Assembly (NCBI GenBank): GCA_964007475.1
Contig: OZ023275.1
Location: 2,542,001 to 2,606,000, forward strand
Origin: Hybos culiciformis
Lineage: Eukaryota; Arthropoda; Insecta; Diptera; Hybotidae
Length of the DNA stretch: 64,000 bases
Direction of reading: 5' to 3'
The notes under the pieces were generated by a model. That model was not told where the DNA came from. It ran no database searches and saw only the letters and a list, made by a program, of their open reading frames with translations. Within the stretch, counting starts at the first letter, position 1. Every line of letters starts with the position of its first letter. The position numbers were made by a program, and so were the translations under genes. Of this stretch, positions 48,022 to 61,284 are shown piece after piece.

Positions 48022-51000
48022 GTAACAAAATTTAATGGAAATGCAACACACTTAATTCTAGAAAAATGACAAATTTTGTTTCCAAATTGATTGTTTCATC
48101 GTTTCATATATTATAGAAACAATATTTCCGTTGTAGCATAATCACTGTATTGTTGGCACAAATAAATTCTTTAATTGAAATAATTTTCTTTTGTTGGGAA
48201 CTTTACATATACATATAAAATAAAACTTTATTAATTCAAAAACAAATAGTAATTATTTTTGAAAAGTCTTCTCTTAAAAATAGAAATTGTAAAAATATTT
48301 AAGAAAAACAAAAATAATAATAAAAAAAAAAAAAATTTCACATTAAAATTATTGAGCGACAAAAAATTTTTGGGACAAATATTTTATAATCTCTTGACAC
48401 TTTGAAACCGCACAAAGGTGAAATAGTACAATTATAAAATAAATAAATATTTTTTCTATTTATGTTCAGTGCAGTATATTGTGTATAAAAGATACAACTA
48501 TGGCACTTACAATACATATAATATTTTTTATCTAAAAAATATGTAACATAGTTTATTAAAGGCAAAACTTTTATCCACTATAAACATAGTTTCTTTTATC
48601 TTATGCCATTAATTTTGTGAAAATGTTTCACGAAAATAAATATAAAAATCTACCTCTGAAAAAATTTATCGTTGCAATTTTGTAAACCATGAAAAAAAAA
48701 ATAGAAAAAAAAAATTCAAGTAAATTATAAATTTTTTCTTTTACACTACAATCTAAAATATATTTACTTTTATTAAAAAATGTGTAACTATTAAATTTCT
48801 AAAAATAGATAATCCTTGAAAGTTCTCATGAATGAAAATTTTATAAAATGCGTTTTTGAAAAAAAAGAAAAACAAAAAAACATGAATTCAAGGATAAAAG
48901 TCATTTAATAAAACTATATAAAACTATATATTTACGAATATGACATCGTTGATATAGATTAGTCAATCCTAAAGGAACTCTATAAATAAAAAATTGTCAG
49001 CTGAATGAAACTAAATTTCCCTCTTACTACTTCCATTATAAATCGCGTGATCCGCACCAAAGTTGTCAAAATATTATTTTGTTGTGCATCATAATACAAA
49101 GAGTTGAAATTGAAGGTATTAGGTATGTAATGTACGTGTATGAATGTTTAATCAAACCATATTTATACTAAGTTTTATAGCGAAGAATTTCACAAAAACA
49201 AAAGAAATTATATGGCATATCAGACAAAGTAGAATTGAATTAAAATAAATAAACTCTTGAAATGAGAACCAGAAACAAAAGATACTTATTCATGTATAGA
49301 ACAAAAACTTTGTTTCACTTCCATTTCTCTATTAATCTTCATCAGGAATAATAAATTGTTGAATTAATTTAAATTTTAATTCTTTAAAAAAAAAATATCA
49401 AACTTTTCTATTTTAAATCCATTGGCATTTAAAAATAAATAAAAAACCTTGCTGTAATATTTTTTTACTAAATGCATAAAATAAAATAAACATAAGCAAT
49501 GTTTACTAAATATATGTATTTATATACTTTTTCTAAGTCCCAAAAATGTGCATAATTATATCGATAATTTTCGTGTGGTGTGCAAAAAAAAAAAGTTAAA
49601 ATACAAATTTTAAATGTAAAAGTTAAATCAAGATTTATACAAAAATTTATATGGAAATGAAAATCCAATTTTCTTTGTTCGAAATATATAAATTTATTTA
49701 GAAGAGCATTCATTGGCGGGAAATTTTCACTTTATTACGTGCGCGAGAAAACGAACAAATTTTACTTTTTATTGCCAAATATAAATCTTGTGGTATTTTA
49801 AAGATAATTAACTTGGTTCCCATTTATGTGTTATACGTACATATATATAATTATATTAAAAAATTTTCTAATTTTCCAATTTTCAGATTTAAATTTATTG
49901 ATGTTAATTTAATTTCAATAAAACTAAAAAGCAAAGTAATAACAAATATATGGGATAATGAATTAGCTAATTAGAATTGCGAAAGCTTGTAAAAATTAGA
50001 GAATTAAATATGTGTATTTTAGTAGACTGCTCATTTTCATTCTAAAATAGAAATTTTTCATAATATTTTATATAATTATGAATTAAATTTTTACATTTTA
50101 TTTGACAGTATAAGCAGGGAATAATATTCGTAATGAAAAATACATAATTTTACTAAATTCTAATACCTATATATAATGTAAATAAAAAAGAAAACCGTCA
50201 TTTTTTTTTTTTCGTTCTTGTTAAGATTTAGAAAGATGAATGTTTGCTTTGTACAATCTAATATTTATATAGTAAAATAAAATTTCAATAGAAAACTTTA
50301 TCTAAATGAAAAAAGTTTATTTAATATGTATAGAAACAAACCACAGATACAGATTATAAATATTGATAAAATATATTAAATTTTCTCCCCAAAAAAATAA
50401 AATAAATCTTTCTTGATATATTTCCTATCTTCGGAATAGAAATCAATTATCCATATAATTTGTTTTTCTTTATACATATTCTATTCTTCTTTAGTTTTAT
50501 ATACATCTACTAAATTCATGATTTTCATTGTGAAAATTAAAGTTTTATGAAGTTAAAAACCCATATGTACTGTATATATATGAATAATATTGAATATACT
50601 GTACCATGTACATACATTAAATAATAATTTTGAAATTAAAAATATCTGTATAATATAAAACTATAGTATGTACATGTAAGTGAAAATTCAAATCAGCAAT
50701 TAAAGACATTATGGAATTGTTGAAATTAAATTATTTAGTGATAATGTTGTTCAAAACTTCTTTACTAATCTCAAAGACTTTCTTTAAAAAAAAATTAATT
50801 GTAGATTAACTTACCAAAACATAATAATTATTAAATTCTAATTTTACAGGGGAGAATAAAAAATTGTATGTTTATAATTTTATGTTGTGTTCTTACCGTT
50901 GCCCAGTTAAGGGCTTGTAACTCCTCAAAAAACTTATAAATATAATCGTACAATCTCATCGTTATGCAAATGACTCTGAGAGTTAACTTAATAGTTCATA

Positions 51001-51850
51001 AATTTAAGCATTGAAATACATATTTTAATCAATGGTTGACAGACGGATCCACAAAAAGATGTACAGCATATTTTTTGGTAAACATAGTAAAAATAAGACT
51101 ATTAAAACTTATTTAATTAGTCTTTGAATAGATTTCAGTGAGATTTTAGATAATTATTTTCTGAACTTTAAGAAATTTTAATATTTTCAGACCTGACAGA
51201 AATCACTCTGATTATAATAATTTTAATATAAAAAAAAATACCTAGAATAATACTATTTTTATTAAATTTTTCAAATTATTTATTAAATAAACAATTTTCA
51301 CGATAAATTTTTTGTTTGAAAATTTTTCTTGCAATAATTCGGATTATCTTTGATAAAAAAAAAAATATTTGTCTGTACACGAGTATATTTTAGTCAACTT
51401 AATTGCTTAATATATCAATTTAGCTTTCAATATCTAATAATATAATACATACCTCGCACTAAAAGCAAAACCATAACGTACGTATATAAACATTAAAATA
51501 TATTTTTGCCTTTTAAATAAACATTTTATAACTTTCATCGTTTAATGAGGAATCAAAATCATAATCTTTCTATCAGCAAATTATAATTTTTTTTTTCTCT
51601 GTTTGAGCCCCAATCAATTTCAAGCTTTAATTTTCCTTTTTTTTTTTAATTTTAATGAACATCATGGAAATTCTTAGTGAATGAGCATAAAAAAATCATT
51701 AAAATATTATGATATGATTCACTCATTTTGTATAGACTTTTATGATTATTAATAGCAGAGGGAAATATATATTATATATATACTAATATACGGTAATAAG
51801 AAAATAAAAGGGGACTAAAGTTTTTCACCTAATTTCATTTCAGAAAAATA
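48022..51850. other. Gene-free AT-rich DNA
   Basis: Minus-strand frames at 48338-48565 and 49468-49713 are motif-free. A GC-richer stretch at about 50885-51070 has no recognisable frame. Nothing else is supported. Confidence 0.6.
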
Positions 51851-52302
51851 TCTATATATATATAAAGCTCAAACGTTTGTCTCTTTGTCTGTTTATATGT
51901 TCCGAATAGGCTCCTAAGACGCTCAACCGATCGTTTTAAAACTTACACCATGTCTTTGTCTTAAGTTGGGGTTGTTATAGGCTATTTTAAAATTTGACTG
52001 GCCTTCTACCCAGCGACTTCAAAAGTTCGTCCGATTTCATTCAAATTTGGTTCATAAACAGAGAAATGATTAAAAACACAAATTTGGTTTGATTTGGAAA
52101 CCTGTTTAAGGGGAGGATATCATAAGCTAGTTCATTCGATTTCATTTGTTTGTTGAATAAGTTAAAATGATAAATCTTAATTCCCCTTAGATACTTTCCC
52201 CAAATTTATAAAATAACTATCTCCTATATTTGTCTATCAACCTGATAACAAAAATTGCTTACAAAAGTAAATCAGCCAGAGTCCACACGGGTTGACGGCT
52301 AG
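51851..52302 (+). mobile_element. Non-autonomous Helitron, about 450 bp
   Basis: The element starts TCTATATATATATAAAGCTC after an A and proceeds through TTTGTCTCTTTGTCTG, GTTCCGAATAGGCTCC and CTCAACCGATCGTTTTAAAA. This wording recurs in insect Helitron 5' regions. It ends GAGTCCACACGGGTTGACGG then CTAG, the CTRR terminus expected of Helitrons. AGCC and GGCT flank the final 20 bases as a weak subterminal stem. There are no TIRs or target duplications, as expected for rolling-circle elements. The base after CTAG is C rather than the usual T, so the very end may be mutated. No Rep/helicase coding is present. Confidence 0.65.
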
Positions 52303-53185
52303 CTATATATAAAAATAAAAAGCTTCCGCTATTTCCTTAAATTTTTCAATACATATTAGAATTTTTCATTTGTGCAGAACCGCAGTCATAATATTTTTGC
52401 GGCAAATGGAACGTTATTTATCTTGAAAGAATTTTCTTTATGTTTGAAACGCATATTTATATTTTTCTGGATTTTGTTTTAAAAAAATATATATGTATAT
52501 ATATTCAATTGCATATATCAATGTGATAGCTGCCCAATGTCTTCTAATTAATTTTCAGAAATAATAAATAAGATAATTACTCTTCTAAGTTGTTCATAAC
52601 AGAAAACAAAAAGCAAAAATTAAACGATAATTCCTATGAAAAAAAATAATTTTAATAAATAATAATACAAATGAAAATTCGTGCTAAAAAATTTTCTCCA
52701 CCACATAAACATTATGTTTTAATTTTTTTTTTTTTTTTTAAGGTGCTGGAATAAAATTATCATTTAATTTTCTTTTTTTCTTGAAAAGAAAACAAAAAAG
52801 AAGAAAAAAAAACAAGAAGGTGATATAAATTTTCACTTTATTTTTCCCTCTGGAATAATTACAATGACCATTTTAAATTATTCCCAATATATTTTTCGAA
52901 CTTGAAACGAATTAATAATTTTAAAAGGAATTGAATTTTTCAACATCACGACTTAGTCCACGTGCGATTATTTCAAGTAAAATATAATAAAAAGATATTT
53001 TTTAATAATTTTATAAATTGATTAAATAACAGAATTTGAGTTAAAATAGTTAGTTTTCAAACTTTTCGGTTATTTTGGTTTAATTTTCTACAATTTTTCT
53101 AATTTTCTCTATAATTAATAACGACTTATCGCAATGCACTCGTTAAAAGATATACATATACGGTATACATTTTTATATAATAATT
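52303..53185. other. Gene-free AT-rich DNA
   Basis: Homopolymer-rich with no frame of note. Confidence 0.6.
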
Positions 53186-53239
53186 CTCAAATCGTTTCTC
53201 TTATAAGCAAATGGCTCAAATCGTTTCTCTTATAAGCAA
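53186..53239. repeat. 29-bp tandem duplication
   Basis: CTCAAATCGTTTCTCTTATA with AGCAA following at 53186-53210 recurs at 53215-53239. The second copy supplies the beginning of the open frame 53211-53435. Confidence 0.85.
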
Positions 53240-53435
53240 GTCAGACTTAAACTTATGCGCCACTAACAAGGTCACCTTTGATAGATGCATTCTTACTTGC
53301 TCTTTGCTAAACCACCAGATTTTTTTTCTTTTTATTGTATGGAAAAAGCCAGAAAACAGTCACAACGAAGATGAATTTTGCTTCAAAGCCATTTTGAAGC
53401 CGAAGTGTGACAACCTTATTACAGAATTTTCGTGA
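53211..53435 (+). other. Unassigned open frame of 74 codons, doubtful
   Basis: The frame lies in a patch richer in GC than its flanks and its residue mix (phrases such as KSDLNLCATNKVTFDRC and AILKPKCDNLITEF) is less biased than most frames here. It begins within the 29-bp duplication, has no signal peptide or domain I recognise, and contains a perfect 8-bp hairpin, GCTTCAAA/TTTGAAGC. It may be a transposon relic; I would not call it a gene. Confidence 0.2.
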
Positions 53436-53991
53436 ACATTTTCATTTCTCTATAATGGAAATACAATTCACATTGTTTTTCACATTGTTTTTCTTTATTT
53501 GTGAAAGAAAAATTAATTTATTTTTTACTTATGCGAGCCATACTTTATTTTCTTTCAAGTAAAATATTTATCTTGAAGCACAGAGGACACCAAGAATAGC
53601 AATTCATGCATCGAAATTTATATTGCAAATTTTCAAAAAAAAATATCTCTTCAAAACAGAAATGTTTAAAACCCTTTATAAGCATTTTATAAAAAATAGG
53701 TAAACTCTTTTATTTTGAATGTTAAAATAACATTTGAATTTTTTTTCCATTTAATAAATATTAATTAAAACAAAAAAAAAACAGGAATTCACTTTTTCTT
53801 CAAAAATTCAAAAAATTAGTTTTTCTTTTATTAACTTAGACATTATTTTCTGTAATATCGCGCTCTGAGGAAAATGATTTGAAATTTTTATAAAATATAA
53901 TACATGGGGAAATAGATATTAAAATGCGTATGTGCAGTCAACATTTATTCGAGAACTTTAATGTTGAATAATATTTTAGGTTTATATTGTT

Positions 53992-54650
53992 CCTTTTTTT
54001 GAAATTAATAATAATGTCATTGGTAGAGTAGAAGTTGTGAGAGATCTCGGAGTATACTGCCACTCCAAACTTAATTATCAACATCATATGTTTAGAAAGG
54101 TACGAAGAGAATATTAATTCTCCTCAAGCCTATTCTGGTTAGCGAATCAAGCTTTGATCCTCACATAATTCTATGGATATTACCAGACTTGAGGCCGTTC
54201 TATCGGAATTTACTAATTTCGCTTATAAAGTGGTCTCATCTTTATCCGAAAATTATTCACTTATTCCATATCAGGGAAGTCTCAAATATTTAAATCTCTT
54301 TTCGTTAGAACATCGTGGAACTGCAGCAAACGTATGTCAGCTCTTGCAGGGAGTTATTATTTCGCCTAAAATAACTTTTAAGGTTAGTTTTCGTTACATT
54401 GGGCGAAAAGATTCGAATTATCATCACTGAGCGCCATCGTACCAAGTACCAAGATTCATTAATTTATATTTTGTTAATTCTTAATATATTCCTAAATCCT
54501 AATACATACATATTTATGCTACATTTTTCTCCGTGCAAATGTTTATTTTATATAACTTGAAATGTAAATAGTTGAATAGTAATTAGTATTTTGTATTTGA
54601 GCTTGTGTTAAGCTATTTAAATTAAATTAATAATAAAATAGATAAATCAA
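53992..54650 (+). pseudogene. Decayed non-LTR retrotransposon: reverse-transcriptase C-terminal region and tail
   Basis: The first piece (53992-54117) reads FFEINNN, IGRVEVVRDLGVYCHSKLNY and QHH before a stop. This fits the conserved V.DLGV..DSKL.F..H block downstream of the RT catalytic core in jockey/CR1-like LINEs. A second frame (from about 54155 to the TGA at 54428) reads DITRLEAVLSEFTNFAYKV, then YQGSLKYLNLFSLEHRG and QGVIISPK, matching the later ..LE.VQ..F..F / Y..RL..L.L.SLE.RR segment. At least one frameshift and several stops separate them. The catalytic YADD part is not here, so this is a 5'-truncated copy, as is usual for LINEs. A 3' UTR with AAGCTATTTAAATTAAAT and an A-rich tail closes it at about 54650. 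Such proteins copy their own RNA into DNA at the target; this copy cannot. Confidence 0.8.
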
Positions 54651-55210
54651 AAGACAAAAAATCCGAATCAATACAACGAAACATATAATATTTAATAAAA
54701 AAAAATTAAATTAAATATAAGCCAATACATTATGAACATACCTTTTAGAAAAATTATATTATAAGAATAGTTAATTATTAACTAAATAAACTTTTATATC
54801 TAACTTATCACATTTTTCGGCTACCGTAACACTGTTAACATAACATTTTATAACACATATGTATATAAAATTTTGACAAGATGTTTCTAATGAAAATAAT
54901 CCTACATTATATATATAAATATATTCCATATATATTCTATATTATGTATTTACATAAACATATAATACACATTTATTATGCTTAATGTTTGTCTTTAAGA
55001 AAAATTTATTTCATATTTTTTAGCCTTGAAAAGAACTTACTATAAAACCCATAACACATGTTTTCCTGGTGTACACATGCTGACAAAGAAAACATTTTTT
55101 CATTACAAATTTCTTCAACAAAATTCCAAAGTTAACTAATTAAACCAGGAAGAATGAAAGATAAAAAAAATTAGTTAAAACTTTGTTTATTTTCTCTGAT
55201 CATCCCTGAA
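54651..55210. other. Gene-free AT-rich DNA up to the assembly gap
   Basis: No frame or repeat of note beyond (TA)n-like sequence near 54910-54960. Confidence 0.6.
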
Positions 55211-55410
55211 NNNNNNNNNNNNNNNNNNNNNNNNNNNNNNNNNNNNNNNNNNNNNNNNNNNNNNNNNNNNNNNNNNNNNNNNNNNNNNNNNNNNNNNNNN
55301 NNNNNNNNNNNNNNNNNNNNNNNNNNNNNNNNNNNNNNNNNNNNNNNNNNNNNNNNNNNNNNNNNNNNNNNNNNNNNNNNNNNNNNNNNNNNNNNNNNNN
55401 NNNNNNNNNN
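55211..55410. other. Assembly gap (200 N)
   Basis: A run of exactly 200 undetermined bases; the round length suggests a placeholder rather than a measured size. Open frames across it are artefacts. Confidence 0.98.
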
Positions 55411-58400
55411 AGGAAATAATACATAATACTTATGCCGCAAACGTGACTTCATTATTCTAAATCTGTACCATAATTATCTCAATATTCCAAAAGTGGGAAA
55501 ATTGAAAATTTTCGCTTTACCTATGTACATTTATAAATATTAATAATAAGTTTAAATTGAAGCAATAAATTCAAAAGGAAAATAATTTCAACGGTAATAA
55601 AAATAAAAAAATAATAATTTCCTTTTTTGAAAACCAATTCTTCCTTAATGAAATCTTAATTATAGAACGAAAAAGAAATAATAATATTATGTATAAATAA
55701 ATATATTTTATAACTTGGTCATACACAACGAGAAAAGCCAAAATTGTGTTATTTTTAACTTCTGTTGATTGGAAAACTTCTAATATACGTTGCAACTTAA
55801 AATCATCGTAGGTTATTATTATCACAAAGTTTTTAATTAAAATGTGTGAATGTAAGTTCAAAGTTGATAATTTTTAGTTGTGTGTGGCTGAACTGTTTTA
55901 AAGTGCTACACAAAACCTATGACAGAGAAATTTTGATATTCTTATTTTGTCATAATGAACTTGTGTATACATTTTATGTGGAATCGTCTTAGACTAGAGT
56001 TAAAATGTTAAAGTCAATGTAAAATATCGAAATATTAACAGAATAAATTATTTTCAAAACATACAAATACTTTGTGACTTAAAGTTGCAAATCCTTCTTG
56101 TATAGTTGACTGAAAAATCTTCCTTTAATTCATCAATTACTGAAAGTTTTAAAGCAAATTGATACCGTGCTATAATGATTGTGTCTTATTCTAATCTGTG
56201 TTTTTAGTGTTTTTACATCAACCGATACCGTCACCTTCAACGTATGACTTTTTTATATCTTTAATTGTAAAAATTTGCCATAAAATATATTTTAATCTCC
56301 ATGGAAATTGTAATCATCAGAATATATGTATTTTCACACACTATTTGAGAACTCTAATTCATCTTAACCATTTACATACAATATCTAAGTAAACTATTCC
56401 ATGTAAAACTCTTCTTGAAAATATTAAATAATAATGTCTTTCCGGAAAATTTTTCATTAATAAAAACTTTACATTTAAACGATAATATACCAAACAGTTT
56501 AATTATAATTGATTTTTTCTGAAAATTGTTTATATGTATATATTCTTACCTGTCGTCTATATATACCAATATTTATAAAAAAATATAACTTTTTTTTTTA
56601 TTTACAAATAATTCTCCATTTAAGCTTCTTAAAAAAAAGTTAATTGCCTGAAAAGAAAATAATAAACCTTTTTGAAAATGACACGTAAATGTCATTATAT
56701 CGAATGAAATAAAGTTTATTAGAAAAGTTGAGAAATTAAATTTAAACAGTTTCATAATGGCAAGACCATAATATAGATTATTATCGGAATAATTTATGAT
56801 TGATATGATTATTATAGAAAAATAATTGTATATACGACAAAAAATCTGAAAAGAGTTCTCAATAACTTAAAATTAATTCCGACATGAATTTGAAAACGAT
56901 TTAAATTTTAATCATTTTATTTATATAACAAGAATATAAAGATTATAAAATTATTATAATAATCTTTTTATTGAAGTTTTATTGTTATCTATAATTTTAT
57001 TTAAATCAGTTTTTTAACAGAAACATGTCTGCAAATATAATAATAATAAATAATGTTAAAGATTACTATATATGTCACTGTTTTTTTTTAAAGAATAATT
57101 GTCTTTTCAATATTTTTTAAAATTATGAAATTTGTATGGCATTATTTTTTTATTTCATTTATCACAGCTATAAAAACAATTTCAACTTTTTATAGTTAAT
57201 TTATGAATATCTTATCGAATTCTACTCTATATAAGTTTACTTCTCTCATATTCAATTTACGTTCAGAATAATTTATAAAATTTTCCTCTTTATCCTTCAT
57301 TGATAAAATAAAAAAAATAAAAATTATATAAATACGTGTAATTTATACTAAATATAACAACAAAAAAAAGGATTCTGATCAATTATATGGCCTTAAGCCT
57401 TTTCAATTTCCCTCTTCAAAGTGATTTAATTGATTGAGTTAACTTAAGACATACAAAAAAAAAAGTTAAAAATTAAAAGAAGTCTTATTTCGCAATAAAG
57501 TAAAAATAAATGAAGCACCATTATTTTGGTTATATTTTAGCTGATTAATTTATGAAAGTACGCTTATATTTATAATATATAATACGTTTGTATTTATAAT
57601 ATATAATACGTTATTATTATTAAACATTCTTTGAAGGAAACTTGAAGTTCAATACATAAATAAGGAATTGATTCATTATAAAGTATAATGTTATTTTCCT
57701 GAAAAAATATTAAATATTTCAAAATCGTTATAAATAAATAGTAGTCCGTATCCGTCTTATACTAAATCAATATGTCATAAAATCTAAGAAATCAAAACAA
57801 TTATAATTATATTCATTGAAATCAGTATTTGAACGCAGTAAATTGAAATTTTATTAATGTGTAAACCTTGACATTTAAAATATATGGCTAAGGCAATATG
57901 AATTTGATATTTTCTGAAAATTGAATTCAACATATAAAATTATACAAAAGGATTGTATTAGATGTATAAATATCAATCAATCTCAAAAGTTCAGAGCACG
58001 TCTTTTAAATATAATCGTAATTTGATTTTTTTCTTAGATAATATCCTAAAAGAGTTTTCACGAAAAATAGTACTGTATTAATTAATTATTAATCAAAAGC
58101 TTTTTTTTCAAATTTTATAAATACATAATTTATTGTATACCTGTAGTATTTGATTTAACATGTTATTTCACATGTAATTCCCTATATTTTTTCAACCGAA
58201 CAGCATATCATTTTCACATAATTATATATTTATTCATTATGATGTTTTTAAGTTTAGTATAGTGTGAAAAATTAATATATAGTACATGAATGTACTAAAA
58301 TAGCCAAATAAAAATATAAATACTTATGTTTTGTATGGTGCTCTCATTAGGGGAATATTTGTGGAACATAATATTTTCCAGAATTTTTCAGGACAATGAA

Positions 58401-60887
58401 CTGGATTTAACATATAAGAATATATTCCGGATAATAAATATTCCACTTTCATATTCCACTTTGTCAGTTTTAGAATATTGGAATTAAAAAAAGGAGTTCG
58501 TTTTCCTGCTTGAAATTATGTTATATAGTTGGCAACAATTTTTATTTCGATTTTTTTACATCATTTTTTATGCCAAAATGGCGGGAGCGAAACACCGTGA
58601 TCGACTAGTTTTGAATAAAAGCTGTTAAATGGAACTAAAATGATTATTTTATTTAGCGACACATTTTCTACAAATTTATATAATATAATAATATTAATTT
58701 TGAATTATTGAATTGGAAAACAAAATAAAAAATACTAATAGACTCAATCTAAACAAATTCAACAATTAGCTTACTTTCACGATGTAATAAAAAAAATTAA
58801 CAAATTAAGTTTCCACAATATTTCATATAACCAGTTTAATTTCCTAAGAATAAGTTCTTTCCAATTATACACTATTTACTATTTCACTCTGTGTAATTAA
58901 AATTTTTATTTAAATCAAAATTTAAAATTATATACAAAAAACATTCAAATTACAAGTGGTAATTAATAATATACATACATTAAAACGTATAATATTATAC
59001 ATATAGATTTTTTTTAAATCAATTACCTATCTATGTTTTTTTTTACAATCAATTAATTGAATTAAATAGTATAAATAAAAAAAACAAATATGAATAAAAC
59101 AAAATTGTATATAATAGGTTTTAAGTACATATATAATTAAAACAATAAAATAGTAATTTTGTATAATAATAAATTTTAACGGATTATTTAACTAATTTCC
59201 AATTAAAAACAATAATAGATTTAATAAAATTGTCCTCACTCGAAACCTTAAGTGTTCGTAAATTGAAACATAAACCACAACCTTCTACAACTAATTAAAA
59301 TCTATTCAAATGCTAAAGGCCTTGAGAATATATTTTACGTTTAAATAAAATCTAGCTCCTAACTTGATTCTATCTAGACAGATTAGTTGTTATATGTTCT
59401 CAAATTAAATTTCTTATCAAATATTATAAAGCCAGAGAAATTCAAAATATTTAACAATTTCATTCAATCATTGTGCATTTGTAGATCTTAAATTTAAAGA
59501 AATATATTTAATTTGAGCCCTCTAATCTGACCTATTTAATTTTACTGCAGATAGGCTGTTTATGTATACAATTTTTATGTTTACTTTCTATGTATAAGTA
59601 TACTTAAAATGCATGCTGGAAATTTGTTTTCTCTTTTTGTTTGTCATATTCTTTGAAATATTTTCTTTATAAATGGAATTAGGAGGATTTGCACCTATGA
59701 AGTGTAGGTATAATTTAATATATATACATTTTTATTTATTTATTTACTTTTTTTTTTTAGTATATATTATATTTATTTAGATTTCCTTTATTTCCTTCTT
59801 TAATTCTGTTTTTTTTTTTTTTTTGGGTATGTGAGAAGATAAACATTTTTATTTAAAATAATTTTGAATGAAAAGAAATATACAGGAATTTTTTTTCTGA
59901 GGACTTGTCCTTTTTATATTTTATGATTAACATGCCAAAAGCATTCATGTTCTTTACACAAATATAATAATATCATTCTTTAACGAAAAAAAAAAATAAA
60001 AACGAAAATTTCAATATATTCAAATTTATTTGTGGTACATGCTTTTATCGTACAATGACAAATGATTTTGTTGAAATAATAAAATTTTTTTAAATAAAAT
60101 AAAATTCATTTTTTAAGTAAAAAAAAAAGAAAAAAAATTTCAGCTTTCGCTTTTACCTGAAAAAAAAATTAAATAATTTTTGTTGAATATAAAAGTTTAT
60201 TCTCCTTTACATTTTGTCACACACAACAAACAAAAAATATTTAAAATAACTCCCGAACCCGAAACAGAAGTTGATAAAATAAAATCAAATTATTATTTAA
60301 ATTTATTTTATATAATTCAATTTGATGTCGTCATGTAACCTGGGTTATGGATAATTTTAATAAATCCAAATAATATAATTATTAAAAACAAATAACTTTC
60401 AATATGAAATAATAAATATGTATATAAAAATTTTAACTTTATTACACAGGAAAAATAAAATAATATTTTTTTTTTTTTCAATTTTCTTCTTTAAACTCTT
60501 TATTTTTCCAATAACTAAATGTAATGAACAGGATTTTTCAATTAAGCGAATGAAAATAATATTTTTTTTTTCTTGCCAAATACTATATGTATATTTATGT
60601 AAAACATATTTCATGCTGTTGGCGACTAAAGTCTATCTCGTTTGTGTGACAACAAATTATGTATAAACATTATTAAATTTAATATTTTTAGAACCACAAA
60701 TCTAGAAAATAAAATTTATAATTTCTACTGCATAGTTTTTTTTTTTTTTTGTTCAAATGTAACTTAGAATTTTTGGCATCAATGAAATGTTATATTTTTA
60801 ATTTCCTCCCAATAAGTAGGTTGGGTTTGTAAATTTTAGAATTTCAAATAATGTGCCGCTATGTTTTAAACTTATAAGGCCGACACA
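55411..60887. other. Gene-free AT-rich DNA
   Basis: No supported gene. Frames at 55571-55861, 56198-56392, 56573-56755 and the overlapping pair near 60400-60660 are low in complexity. A near-exact duplication of TATTTATAATATATAATACG occurs at 57567-57612. A GC-richer speck near 58573-58600 (AATGGCGGGAGCGAAACACC) is unassigned. Confidence 0.6.
57567..57612. repeat. 24-bp tandem duplication
   Basis: TATTTATAATATATAATACG plus TTTG at 57567-57590 is followed directly by a second copy at 57591-57612. Confidence 0.75.
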
Positions 60888-61030
60888 CTTCTGCTTTTTA
60901 GTGCCTTTTTAAAAAAGCTTTCTTCGTTGGGGCTGTTTTGTGGCTGTTTTGTGGCTTTTTCCATTTAAAAAATAAGAACAAAAAAAGTTAATGGCTTTTC
61001 AAAAAGTTAGTATAAGTGTGAACGCATTTA
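60888..61030. mobile_element. Possible MITE with weak ends
   Basis: A GC-richer piece begins GGCCGACACACTTCTGCTTT and ends AAAAAGTTAGTATAAGTGTG, so CACACTT appears inverted near both ends. GGCTGTTTTGT is repeated in tandem inside. The inverted ends are too short and imperfect for certainty. Confidence 0.3.
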
Positions 61031-61115
61031 AAAAAGGTGACATAAATAGTGGCGTCAAAGTTGATGGCCTCATTTTTAACAATTAATATACCAACACTTG
61101 ATCCATACATATTTC

Positions 61116-61284
61116 TACCATAGCCGGTCAAATGACCAATTGTGGTATATAACAAACAGTATACGACAAGTATTACTCAAAAAAAAACAAAATACCTACA
61201 AATAAAAAGCGATAAGATGATATGCGCATTTTCGATGCAATAATTGTTAAAGTTCTTAATCGGTCATCTGACCGGTCCATGGTA
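61116..61284. mobile_element. MITE with palindrome-bearing TIRs, about 169 bp
   Basis: The left end TACCATAGCCGGTCAAATGA and the reverse complement of the right end, TACCATGGACCGGTCAGATG, align over about 27 bp with one gap and a few differences. TA lies at both outer edges and may be a TA target duplication, as for Tc1/mariner-type elements. Each terminal repeat contains its own palindrome (GGTCA-AA-TGACC on the left, GGTCA-TC-TGACC on the right). No coding sequence. Confidence 0.75.

Noticed and set aside
55171..55452. Minus-strand frames of 74-93 codons
   Set aside because: They consist almost entirely of the N gap.
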